From positions 1-12,633 of the forward strand of contig QFQX01000077.1 of NCBI GenBank assembly GCA_003248775.1: 12,633 nt of DNA, read 5' to 3'. Positions 1 through 6,114 of the stretch are shown in pieces; the first letter of the stretch is position 1, and every line of letters starts with the position of its first letter. The DNA comes from Shinella sp. GTDB lineage: Bacteria; Pseudomonadota; Alphaproteobacteria; Rhizobiales; Rhizobiaceae. The notes below the pieces were generated by a model. The model saw nothing but the letters and a program-made list of their open reading frames with translations, had not been told where the DNA came from and did no database searches. The position numbers were made by a program, and so were the translations under genes.

Positions 1-88
1 CGCAACCCTGGGAAAGGTGCCGTCATCCGCGCAGAGAGACCGAGTTCGTCCGGAAAAACACACCGAACGGGGCGCCGGAGGGTGTCAT
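1..88 (+). promoter_or_regulatory. possible 3' end of a cobalamin riboswitch (partial)
   Basis: The first 50 bases contain GGGAAAGG, then ATCCGCG, then CAGAGAGACC. That order and spacing resemble the 3' half of the B12 aptamer (GGGAAGG, then a CCGC element, then the B12 box around CAGGAGACC), but the box has one extra base and the 5' half lies outside the window. Downstream, GTTCG (45-49) can pair with CGAAC (64-68), and CACC (61-64) can pair with GGTG (81-84) around a GGAGG at 77-81, which looks like an expression platform hiding a ribosome binding site. The resemblance was judged by eye only, and no B12-related gene follows in the window. Confidence 0.3.
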
Positions 89-262
89 ATGTTTTTTACT
101 CTACGAGGCAGCTTCCAGCGCCCCGTCCGCATCCCTGGCCGAACGAGCCGGCGGGTGATCGAAGTGAAGGCCTGGACCGGAAGGAGCAATCCCGACCGGC
201 GTTTCTTCACGTTCTTTGAAAACAGGAACGAAAGCACCCTAACCCGACAACCTGTGTTATAA
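89..262 (+). CDS. doubtful small basic protein (57 aa)
   Basis: This ORF opens at an ATG preceded by GGAGG (77-81) at 7-nt spacing, one of the best ribosome binding sites in the window. The predicted product is 57 residues, rich in Arg and Phe, with no signal peptide, membrane segment or domain I recognise. It ends 9 bp before the convergent LysE-type gene. It lies directly after the riboswitch-like stretch, so it may be a decayed B12-controlled gene, a leader peptide, or chance. An upstream in-frame ATG at 17 would give 81 residues but lacks the good site. The call rests only on the ribosome binding site. Confidence 0.2.
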   Translation: MFFTLRGSFQRPVRIPGRTSRRVIEVKAWTGRSNPDRRFFTFFENRNESTLTRQPVL

Positions 263-271
263 CCGGCAGCC

Positions 272-901
272 TCAGGTCACCAGTATCGCCTTGGCGCCCA
301 TGCCCAGGGCGAGAGCGCCGAAGACCAGCAGCACGACGCCGGAAGCGCGGGCGACCCAGTGGGAGAAGCTTTCCGGCAGGCGATGGTGGAGCAGCGAAAC
401 CGTTCCGCACAGGAAGCACCACCAGAGCAGCGAGCCGATAAAGACGCCGGCGACGACGAAGGTGGCGCTGGAGCCATCCACGGCACCTGCAATCCCAAGA
501 CCGGCGAGGATCGCGGCAAAGGACAGGATGGTCGCGGGATTTGCCATGGTCAGCAGGAAGGTGGCGACCGTGGTCGAGAACAGGTCGCGCGCGCCGATGC
601 TCGCAGCCGCGGCGGCCGGGCGGGGCTGGAAGCTCTTCACCCCGAGCCACAGCATGAAGGCGCCCCCGAAGAGCTGCAGGGGCACGGTGATCGCATCGAA
701 GAACATCGTGAAGGCGGCAAAGCCGGCAGCAGCCATCAGCGCAAAGGTGCAATCCGCGAGCGCTGTGCCGAGGCCGCCGGCGATCCCCGCCCAGAACCCG
801 CGCTCCAGCGTCCGCGAAATGCAGAGCGTGCCGATCGGGCCGAGCGGAGCGGCTATAGCGAGACCGAGCAGGATGCCCTTGCCGAACAGGAAAAGGCTCA
901 T
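272..901 (-). CDS. LysE/RhtB family amino-acid exporter
   Basis: The 209-residue protein is almost entirely hydrophobic, with about six membrane segments, the usual length and layout of the LysE/RhtB family. These inner-membrane proteins export amino acids or related compounds by proton exchange. The family signature near the N-terminus is present: APLGPIG (residues 18-24), then a Cys-Ile-Ser-Arg-Thr stretch and a Gly-rich loop ending in ALADC. The ATG at 901 is chosen because GGAGA stands 6 nt upstream and the protein then starts directly with the first membrane helix. An in-frame ATG at 952 would overlap the upstream gene by about 50 bp. Only 1 bp separates it from the Lrp-type regulator, so the two are probably cotranscribed and the regulator probably senses the exported substrate. 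The substrate cannot be told from sequence. Confidence 0.88.
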   Translation of the reverse strand: MSLFLFGKGILLGLAIAAPLGPIGTLCISRTLERGFWAGIAGGLGTALADCTFALMAAAGFAAFTMFFDAITVPLQLFGGAFMLWLGVKSFQPRPAAAAASIGARDLFSTTVATFLLTMANPATILSFAAILAGLGIAGAVDGSSATFVVAGVFIGSLLWWCFLCGTVSLLHHRLPESFSHWVARASGVVLLVFGALALGMGAKAILVT

Positions 902-902
902 G

Positions 903-1352
903 TCAGTTCTCCGCGGAAGTAAAGGCGCGTTCCGTAGGTGTGGAAAGCGCAATCATGGTCTGGCTGCGGGCAAGGAAGCGCCGCGACTTGAGTTCGGAAA
1001 GAAACGCCTCGACACCCGCGAGATCCCGCACCCGGATCTTGACGAGATAGGACCACTCCCCGGTGACATGGTGACATTCCGCAACGGCCGGGTGGCCATC
1101 GGCAAAGGCCTTGAAGGCCTCCTCCCCGGTCTCGTAATCGAGCGCCACCAGCAGGAAGGCAGTGACGGAAAGCCCGAGTGCTGCCGGATCGGCATCGACG
1201 GTGAAGCGCTTGATCGCGCCTTCAGCCACAAGCCGGCGCATGCGGTCATTGACGGCCGAAGGCGACAACCCCACCCGCTCGCCGATATCGGCAAGCGAAC
1301 GACGGGCGTCCTCGGCAAGTAATCCGGTGATTTTGCGGTCTGTCGTGTCCAT
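903..1352 (-). CDS. Lrp/AsnC family transcriptional regulator
   Basis: The 149-residue protein opens with MDTTDRKI, the typical start of Lrp/AsnC regulators. A winged helix-turn-helix covers about residues 18-41 (SLADIGERVGLSPSAVNDRM). A C-terminal RAM (amino-acid-binding) domain spans about 63-138, including the ligand-loop motif VTGEWSYL at 96-103. Lrp-type proteins bind DNA as dimers to octamers and respond to amino acids. The ATG at 1352 is preferred over an in-frame GTG at 1361 because it matches the family start; neither has a strong ribosome binding site. It lies immediately upstream of a LysE-type exporter on the same strand and probably controls it. An inverted repeat around its likely -10 region suggests self-control (see 1364-1410). 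Confidence 0.9.
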   Translation of the reverse strand: MDTTDRKITGLLAEDARRSLADIGERVGLSPSAVNDRMRRLVAEGAIKRFTVDADPAALGLSVTAFLLVALDYETGEEAFKAFADGHPAVAECHHVTGEWSYLVKIRVRDLAGVEAFLSELKSRRFLARSQTMIALSTPTERAFTSAEN

Positions 1353-1363
1353 AACCGTCACAT

Positions 1364-1410
1364 ATGCGGATCATCGGCAGAAATCAACATATTTTACAAT
1401 AAATCCGCAT
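1364..1410 (-). promoter_or_regulatory. candidate promoter and operator of the Lrp-type gene
   Basis: A perfect 8-bp inverted repeat, ATGCGGAT (1364-1371) and ATCCGCAT (1403-1410), flanks an AT-rich core. The core holds a minus-strand TAAAAT (1391-1396, 5 of 6 to the -10 consensus) with no good -35. The right arm is also part of a smaller palindrome, AATCC-N4-GGATT (1402-1415). The arms are 39 bp apart, close to four helical turns, which would suit an Lrp-type multimer binding one face of the DNA. The role is inferred. Confidence 0.4.
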
Positions 1411-1449
1411 GGATTCCGAAAATACGGCGGAACCTCTCATGGTTTTCCG

Positions 1450-1482
1450 CAAAACATAAGGTCCGGCTGTTGACCGGACCTT
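1450..1482 (-). terminator. suf operon terminator
   Basis: A perfect 9-bp stem, AAGGTCCGG (1458-1466) with CCGGACCTT (1474-1482), and a 7-nt loop lie 32 bp past the sufA stop. Read on the minus strand the stem is followed by ATGTTTTG, a short broken U-tract. It probably separates the suf operon from the Lrp-type gene downstream on the same strand. Confidence 0.65.
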
Positions 1483-1513
1483 TCATCGTGGAAATCGATA
1501 TGTCGGACGACCG

Positions 1514-1903
1514 TCAGCCAGCCGGAACAGCGGCCTTCTGACGAGCCAGTTCCGCGAGATCGGCGGCCTTGAGCTCCACCGATTCGCCGCAGCCACAGGC
1601 CGAGGTCTGGTTGGGATTGTGGAAGGTGAAGCCCGAGCGCATCTTGGTCGTCTCGAAATCCATCTGCGTGCCGAGCAGGTACAGCACGGCCGCGGGATCG
1701 ATCCAGACGCTTGCGCCGTCACGGCTGATCAGGTCGTCCTTCGGGTTGGGCTCGGTAACGAGGTCGATTGTGTATTCCATCCCCGCACAGCCGCCCTTCT
1801 TGATACCGACGCGGATGCCGCGCGCATCGGGACCGGAATTTTCGACGATGCCCCGGACGCGTGCCGCAGCAGCATCCGTCATGCTCATGACTTGAAAGCC
1901 CAT
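1514..1903 (-). CDS. sufA: SufA, A-type iron-sulfur carrier
   Basis: The 129-residue protein belongs to the HesB/IscA family, small carriers that accept Fe-S clusters or iron from the assembly scaffold and pass them to target enzymes. The three ligand cysteines are present: Cys39 in GGCAGMEY, and Cys103 and Cys105 in ACGCGES, which matches the family pattern Cys-N(about 63)-Cys-Gly-Cys. The start at 1903 is supported by AGGAGA 5 nt upstream; in-frame ATGs at 1888 and 1882 lack this. It is the last gene of the suf operon, 70 bp after sufT, with a 5-bp-stem hairpin in that gap and a terminator after it. A member of the ErpA or IscA branch cannot be ruled out by eye, but the context favours SufA. 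Confidence 0.93.
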   Translation of the reverse strand: MGFQVMSMTDAAAARVRGIVENSGPDARGIRVGIKKGGCAGMEYTIDLVTEPNPKDDLISRDGASVWIDPAAVLYLLGTQMDFETTKMRSGFTFHNPNQTSACGCGESVELKAADLAELARQKAAVPAG

Positions 1904-1920
1904 GCTGTTCTCCTGTCGCG

Positions 1921-1939
1921 ACCGGGTTCAAGGTCCGGT
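1921..1939 (-). promoter_or_regulatory. hairpin ahead of the sufA ribosome binding site
   Basis: ACCGG (1921-1925) and CCGGT (1935-1939) form a 5-bp stem with a 9-nt loop, which reads ACCUUGAAC in the transcript. It ends 17 nt before the sufA ATG, just ahead of the ribosome binding site. The 15 bp at 1924-1938 match 7604-7618 ahead of sufB with one mismatch. The function is unknown. Confidence 0.45.
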
Positions 1940-1973
1940 GCTTCGGTGAATGTAGTTGCCGTCTTGACGGCGA

Positions 1974-2354
1974 TCAATACCAGCCGACGGCAACCTGCGC
2001 TTCTTCCGACATGCGGTCGGGCGTCCACGGCGGATCGAAGGTCATTTCGACCTCGACGCCCGAAACGCCTTCGACAGCGCTGACGGCATTCTGCACCCAG
2101 CCCGGCATTTCGCCTGCCACCGGGCAGCCCGGCGCAGTCAACGTCATGACGATCTTGACCACCCGGTCGTCATCGATGTCGATCTTGTAGACCAACCCGA
2201 GTTCGAAGATGTCGGCGGGGATTTCCGGGTCGTAGACGGTCTTCAGGGCCGAGACGATATCGTCGGAGAGCCGCGCCAGTTCGTCCGCCGGAATGCTCGA
2301 CTGGACGATGCCTTCGCGGACATCCGGCTTCTGTTCGGTTTCGTTCACGCTCAT
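1974..2354 (-). CDS. sufT: SufT, MIP18/DUF59 Fe-S assembly protein
   Basis: The 126-residue protein is a DUF59 (MIP18) domain with a short acidic leader. It has the family motifs VYDPEIP (residues 40-46), ELGLVYKI (51-58) and the cysteine loop TAPGCPVAGEMP, with Cys77 as the conserved residue. SufT-type proteins help mature or deliver Fe-S clusters to some target enzymes; their exact chemistry is not settled. In rhizobial suf operons this gene has also been called sufX, and the PaaD-type protein of phenylacetate breakdown is a relative. The start has AAGGA 7 nt upstream. It begins 30 bp after the sufS stop, and that gap holds a near-copy of the end of sufS which supplies the ribosome binding site (see 2364-2403). 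Confidence 0.9.
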   Translation of the reverse strand: MSVNETEQKPDVREGIVQSSIPADELARLSDDIVSALKTVYDPEIPADIFELGLVYKIDIDDDRVVKIVMTLTAPGCPVAGEMPGWVQNAVSAVEGVSGVEVEMTFDPPWTPDRMSEEAQVAVGWY

Positions 2355-2363
2355 GATCTCATC

Positions 2364-2403
2364 CTTACGCGAAGAAGGTCGGGCTTACGCGAAAAAGGTT
2401 CGC
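2364..2403 (-). repeat. 20-bp imperfect tandem duplication of the sufS 3' end
   Basis: Two adjacent 20-bp units (2364-2383 and 2384-2403) both begin CTTACGCGAA and differ at about five positions. The second unit, in + coordinates, carries the last sufS codons, Thr-Phe-Phe-Ala-stop. The first unit would encode the same residues and stop again, now in the sufS-sufT gap. In the transcript the noncoding copy ends in GUAAGGAUGAG, which holds the sufT ribosome binding site. Confidence 0.7.
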
Positions 2404-3629
2404 GCGTAGTCCAGCGCATAGGCCAGCGCATCGACTTCTTCACGGGTGTTATATAGGGCAAAAGAAGCCCGGCAAGTGGATGTCACGCCGAAACGCGCCA
2501 GAAGCGGCTGGGCGCAATGGGTTCCGGCCCGCACAGCCACGCCGCGCCGGTCGATCAGCATCGACACGTCATGGGCATGGATGCCGGCAAGCTCGAAGGA
2601 GAAGATCGAGCCCTTGCCGGGCGCATTGCCGATGATACGGAGTGAATTGATCGCCGAAAGGCGCTCATGCGCATAGGCACGCAGGCTCTCCTCATGGGCG
2701 GCAATCGCCTCTCGGCCAAGGCTTTCCATATAGTCGAGCGCATAGCCAAGCCCGATCGCCTGAACGATCGGCGGCGTGCCTGCCTCGAAACGGTGCGGCG
2801 GATCGTTATAGGTCACGACGTCCTGCGTCACCTCGACGATCATCTCGCCGCCACCCATGAAGGGCCGCATTTCCTTCAGCCGCTCCATCTTGCCATAGAG
2901 CACGCCGATGCCGGAGGGACCGTAGAGCTTGTGACCGGTCACGGCATACCAGTCGCAGTCGATATCCTGCACGTCGACCGGCATGTGCACGGCGCCCTGG
3001 CTGCCATCGACCAGCACCGGAATACCGCGCGCATGGGCGATCCGGCAGACTTCCTTCACCGGAACCACCGTGCCGAGCGCATTCGACATATGGGTGATCG
3101 CGACGAGCTTGGTACGCTCGGTCAGGCACTTCTCGAAGGCTTCGAGATCGAAGGAACCGTCATCGTGGATCGGCGCCCAGACCAGCTTTGCGCCCTGACG
3201 CTCGCGGATGAAATGCCAAGGCACGATGTTGGAGTGATGCTCCATGATCGAGAGAACGATCTCGTCGCCCTCGCCGATATGGTTCATGCCCCAGCCATAG
3301 GCGACCGTATTGATCGCCTCGGTCGAGGACTTGGTGAAGACCAGTTCGTCCACCGATCCGGCATTGAGGAAGCGCCGCACCTTTTCGCGCGCCGCTTCAT
3401 AGGCATCCGTCGCCGCATTGGAGAGGAAATGCAGGCCGCGATGCACATTGGCGTATTCGTGGGAATAGGCATGCGCCACCGCGTCAATCACCAGCTTCGG
3501 CTTCTGAGCCGATGCGGCATTGTCGAGATAGACCAGAGGCTTGCCGTAAACCTCGCGGGAGAGGATCGGAAAATCCTCCCTCACCTTCTCAACGTCGTAG
3601 CCGGGCCGGGCGGAGGAAAGATCAGCCAT
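2385..3629 (-). CDS. sufS: SufS, group II cysteine desulfurase
   Basis: This 414-residue PLP enzyme takes sulfur from L-cysteine as a persulfide and gives alanine; the sulfur feeds SufB for Fe-S cluster building. The PLP lysine is Lys234 in TGHKLYGPSG, and the catalytic cysteine is Cys372 in RAGTHCAQPLL, the short cysteine loop of group II (SufS/CsdA) enzymes. DNAASAQKP near the N-terminus and EHHSNIVPW in the middle are also typical. The ATG at 3629 overlaps the sufD stop by 8 bp, so translation of the two is probably coupled. I see no sufE in this window, so a SufE-like or SufU-like partner would have to be encoded elsewhere. It is the second cysteine desulfurase of the operon; the other (7747-8913) is of group I. 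Confidence 0.96.
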   Translation of the reverse strand: MADLSSARPGYDVEKVREDFPILSREVYGKPLVYLDNAASAQKPKLVIDAVAHAYSHEYANVHRGLHFLSNAATDAYEAAREKVRRFLNAGSVDELVFTKSSTEAINTVAYGWGMNHIGEGDEIVLSIMEHHSNIVPWHFIRERQGAKLVWAPIHDDGSFDLEAFEKCLTERTKLVAITHMSNALGTVVPVKEVCRIAHARGIPVLVDGSQGAVHMPVDVQDIDCDWYAVTGHKLYGPSGIGVLYGKMERLKEMRPFMGGGEMIVEVTQDVVTYNDPPHRFEAGTPPIVQAIGLGYALDYMESLGREAIAAHEESLRAYAHERLSAINSLRIIGNAPGKGSIFSFELAGIHAHDVSMLIDRRGVAVRAGTHCAQPLLARFGVTSTCRASFALYNTREEVDALAYALDYARTFFA

Positions 3630-4896
3630 GACGTTCCAGCCAGTCGGAAATGATCCCTTCCAGCGCCTCCACCAAGGCCTCGTCTTCCAGTTCCTCGACC
3701 ACCTCGGCCACGAAGGCGTTGACGAGCAGCGCCCGCGCCTTCTTCTGCGGAATACCGCGCGCCATCAGGTAATAGAGATGGGTATGGTCGATGTCGGCAA
3801 CCGTAGCACCATGGGCGCACTGCACGTCGTCGGCAAAGATCTCGAGTTCCGGCTTCACCGAAAACTCGCCATCATCCGACAGCAGCAGCGTGTTGCAGGC
3901 CATGCGCGCATCGGTCTTCTGGGCGTCGGGCGCAACCCGGATCTGTCCCTGGAAGACACCGCGCGCCCGGTCGAACACCACGTTGCGGATGATTTCCGTC
4001 GAGGTGGTGTTGGGCAGGTCGTGGCCGAGCGTCATCGTCACGTCTGTATGGCTTTCGCCGCCGAGCAGGTTGACGCCGCGAAGGATGAAATCCGATCCCT
4101 CGCCTGCGGTCCGGACATGGATTTCCTGACGCACCAGCTTGCCGCCGGCATTGATGATGAAGAGCTTGAACTTTGCGTCAGCGCCGAGTTCCACCTTGAT
4201 CTGGGCAAGATGGGTGTCGGCAAGTCCCTGTGTCTGCACGATGATCCAGACGATCTCGGCACCGTCCTCGATCTTGAGATCGCTGACGGAGGAAACGAGT
4301 GCGGCCTCGTCACCGGCATTCAGATGGCGTTCGATCACCACCGCCTTGCTGGCGCGGCCGAAGCGGGCGGGGAAGCGTACATGCGCCTGACCTGCACCAT
4401 GGATCGACTGCAATTCGATCGGAGCCTCGAGTGCGGCATCGGCGGCAACCACCAGCTCGAACCCATCGGTCACGAAGCTGCCGTTCAGCCGGCCGACCGC
4501 ATCGTCGGAACCGATTGCCGTCAGGGCGGCAGCAGCCGTGCCGTCGGTGAGCGTATCGCGATAAGGCGTGGCGGTCACACCTTCCGGCAGGCTGGCATCG
4601 CCGGCCTTGCCCTGGGCAACGGTCAGAAGAGTGGCGCCTTCCACAATCGTATCGACCGCCTTGGCAAGCGCCGAAGGATCGACCGCCGGGATGGCCCGCA
4701 GCAATGCCTTGAGGTCGGTATAGTGCCACGCCTCGATACGGCGTGTCGGCAGGCCGGCACGCTTCAGTTCATCGAACAGCCTGTCACGGGCCGCGAGCAC
4801 GGCGCCATCGCCCGGTAGCGCGCCAATCTCGGCGCCATAGGCTTCGATCAACTGGCTTTCGGCCGCCGTCAGCCTGTTTGCAGCTTGCAATGTCAT
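3622..4896 (-). CDS. sufD: SufD, Fe-S scaffold complex subunit
   Basis: SufD pairs with SufB and two SufC subunits in the cytosolic SufBC2D scaffold on which [4Fe-4S] clusters are made. The 424-residue length matches the family. The beta-helix core and C-terminal region are recognisable, with the motif VQCAHGATVADID; His362 there lines up with the histidine known to matter in E. coli SufD (His360). The C-terminus MARGIPQKKARALLVNAF is shared with SufB. The start is set at the ATG at 4896, with AAGGAG 8 nt upstream. A longer reading from 4989 would run back into sufC and add 31 unlikely residues. It starts 25 bp after sufC and overlaps sufS by 8 bp at its end. Confidence 0.95.
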   Translation of the reverse strand: MTLQAANRLTAAESQLIEAYGAEIGALPGDGAVLAARDRLFDELKRAGLPTRRIEAWHYTDLKALLRAIPAVDPSALAKAVDTIVEGATLLTVAQGKAGDASLPEGVTATPYRDTLTDGTAAAALTAIGSDDAVGRLNGSFVTDGFELVVAADAALEAPIELQSIHGAGQAHVRFPARFGRASKAVVIERHLNAGDEAALVSSVSDLKIEDGAEIVWIIVQTQGLADTHLAQIKVELGADAKFKLFIINAGGKLVRQEIHVRTAGEGSDFILRGVNLLGGESHTDVTMTLGHDLPNTTSTEIIRNVVFDRARGVFQGQIRVAPDAQKTDARMACNTLLLSDDGEFSVKPELEIFADDVQCAHGATVADIDHTHLYYLMARGIPQKKARALLVNAFVAEVVEELEDEALVEALEGIISDWLERHG

Positions 4897-4921
4897 GATC
4901 TGCACTCCTTGCCGCGATGGA

Positions 4922-5677
4922 TCAGGCGGCCGCCCCGATGATGTCGGCATAGCCATTGGCTTCGAGTTCCAGCGCAAGATCCTTGTCACCGGTCTTGATG
5001 ATCTGGCCCTTGTAGAGAACGTGAACCGTATCAGGCACGATGTAGTCGAGCAGGCGCTGGTAGTGGGTGATGACGATGACCGCGCGATCCGGCGACTTCA
5101 GCGCGTTGACGCCATCGGCGACGATCTTCAGCGCGTCGATATCGAGGCCGCTGTCGGTTTCGTCGAGAATGCAGAGATTGGGCTCCAGAAGCGCCATCTG
5201 CAGGATTTCGGCGCGCTTCTTCTCGCCACCGGAGAAGCCGACGTTGAGCGGGCGCTTCAGCATGTCGGGATTGATCTTCAGCTCTGCGGAAGCTTCCTTC
5301 ACCCGGCGCATGAATTCCGGCGTGGTCAGCTCGGCCTCGCCGCGTGCCTTGCGCTGTTCGTTCATCGCCACCTTGAGGAACTGCATGGTGGCGACGCCCG
5401 GGATTTCCACCGGATACTGGAAGGCGAGGAAGATGCCCTTGGCAGCGCGTTCGGCCGGATCGAGTTCGAGAATGCTCTCACCGTTATAGAGGATCTCGCC
5501 CTCGGTGACTTCGTAGTCTTCGCGACCGGACAGAATGTAGGAGAGCGTCGACTTGCCGGAGCCGTTCGGGCCCATGATAGCAGCGACTTCGCCAGCCTTT
5601 ACGGTCAGGTTCAAGCCACGAATGATCTCGGTGCCATCTTCGGCGATGCGGGCGTGCAGGTTCTTGATTTCAAGCAT
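4922..5677 (-). CDS. sufC: SufC, ATPase of the Fe-S scaffold complex
   Basis: This 251-residue ABC-type ATPase is cytosolic and drives shape changes in SufB-SufD during cluster assembly. All nucleotide-binding elements are visible: Walker A GPNGSGKST (residues 36-44), Q-loop Gln87, signature FSGGEKKR (148-155), Walker B with LCILDETDSGLD (168-179) and H-loop His205. The DETDSGLD form is typical of SufC. The ATG at 5677 gives the family N-terminus MLEIKNLH and has AGGAAG 6 nt upstream; an in-frame ATG at 5695 does not. A short hairpin stands just upstream. An unusually long gap of about 437 bp to sufB, holding a small ORF, precedes it. Confidence 0.97.
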   Translation of the reverse strand: MLEIKNLHARIAEDGTEIIRGLNLTVKAGEVAAIMGPNGSGKSTLSYILSGREDYEVTEGEILYNGESILELDPAERAAKGIFLAFQYPVEIPGVATMQFLKVAMNEQRKARGEAELTTPEFMRRVKEASAELKINPDMLKRPLNVGFSGGEKKRAEILQMALLEPNLCILDETDSGLDIDALKIVADGVNALKSPDRAVIVITHYQRLLDYIVPDTVHVLYKGQIIKTGDKDLALELEANGYADIIGAAA

Positions 5678-5697
5678 GATATTCTTCCTGTTCATCG

Positions 5698-5716
5698 GGC
5701 GGTTTCAAGGACCGCC
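5698..5716 (-). promoter_or_regulatory. hairpin ahead of the sufC ribosome binding site
   Basis: GGCGGT (5698-5703) and ACCGCC (5711-5716) form a perfect 6-bp GC-rich stem with a 7-nt loop, CCUUGAA in the transcript. It ends 20 nt before the sufC ATG, directly ahead of the ribosome binding site. The loop is like those of the hairpins ahead of sufA and sufB. The rest of the gap, 5717-5865, holds nothing else I can support. Confidence 0.45.
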
Positions 5717-5865
5717 TATTGATCATCTGCGCGCCGAACCGACGCCTGTAACTCCGTCATTCCAGAGAAAGTCGAGAGTGAACCATTCTTTTCCATTCGC
5801 GGAGCTGGCCGGCTACATCGAACTACCGGGCAAGTCCCAAAAGCGACGAAACAGCCTCGAAGCCG

Positions 5866-6057
5866 TCAACCGCCTGTCATAATCACAACGACGCCCTGCC
5901 AAAGCTTGAACCAGCCATTTTCGGAGAGTACCGAAACGTACAGGACGAACCCAACCGCTACCGAAAGCAGAAACCATCGTCCGATGTCGTGCAGTGCCTC
6001 CATTCGACGATGGAGATAAACGTACCGACTACCATTTCGCGGTTCACTGCCCGACAT
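5866..6057 (-). CDS. small predicted membrane protein in the suf operon (unknown function)
   Basis: The predicted 63-residue protein has a basic N-terminus with several Arg, one clear membrane segment at about residues 28-44 (Trp-Phe-Leu-Leu through Tyr-Val-Ser-Val-Leu), then a short polar stretch with Trp-rich sequence and a weakly hydrophobic tail. By the positive-inside rule the N-terminus should face the cytosol. I do not recognise a family. GGGAG stands 9 nt before the ATG at 6057 and 6 nt before an adjacent in-frame GTG at 6060, so either codon may start it. It sits between sufB (57 bp upstream) and sufC (188 bp downstream) on the same strand, where rhizobial suf operons usually run straight on. 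No cysteine pair or metal motif is visible. It could be real or a chance ORF. Confidence 0.5.
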   Translation of the reverse strand: MSGSEPRNGSRYVYLHRRMEALHDIGRWFLLSVAVGFVLYVSVLSENGWFKLWQGVVVIMTGG

Positions 6058-6114
6058 CACTGAGCACTCCCGACAAAGTTCAATCCGGCGCCCTTTCGAA
6101 TATAGGCCCTTGCC

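Noticed and set aside
291..1322. 343-codon + strand ORF opposite the LysE and Lrp-type genes
   Set aside because: It spans two well-supported minus-strand genes and its composition (Arg, Ala, Pro rich) is that of a shadow frame.
2667..3653. 328-codon + strand ORF opposite sufS
   Set aside because: Antisense shadow of sufS, rich in His, Asp and Arg, with no domain.
3628..4818. 396-codon + strand ORF opposite sufD
   Set aside because: Antisense shadow of a clear sufD; no recognisable domain.
4895..5722. 275-codon + strand ORF opposite sufC
   Set aside because: SufC carries all ATPase motifs on the minus strand; the + strand product resembles nothing.
5716..5796. 26-codon minus-strand ORF (MEKNGSLS...) in the gap before sufC
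   Set aside because: No ribosome binding site, no recognisable product, and short enough to occur by chance.
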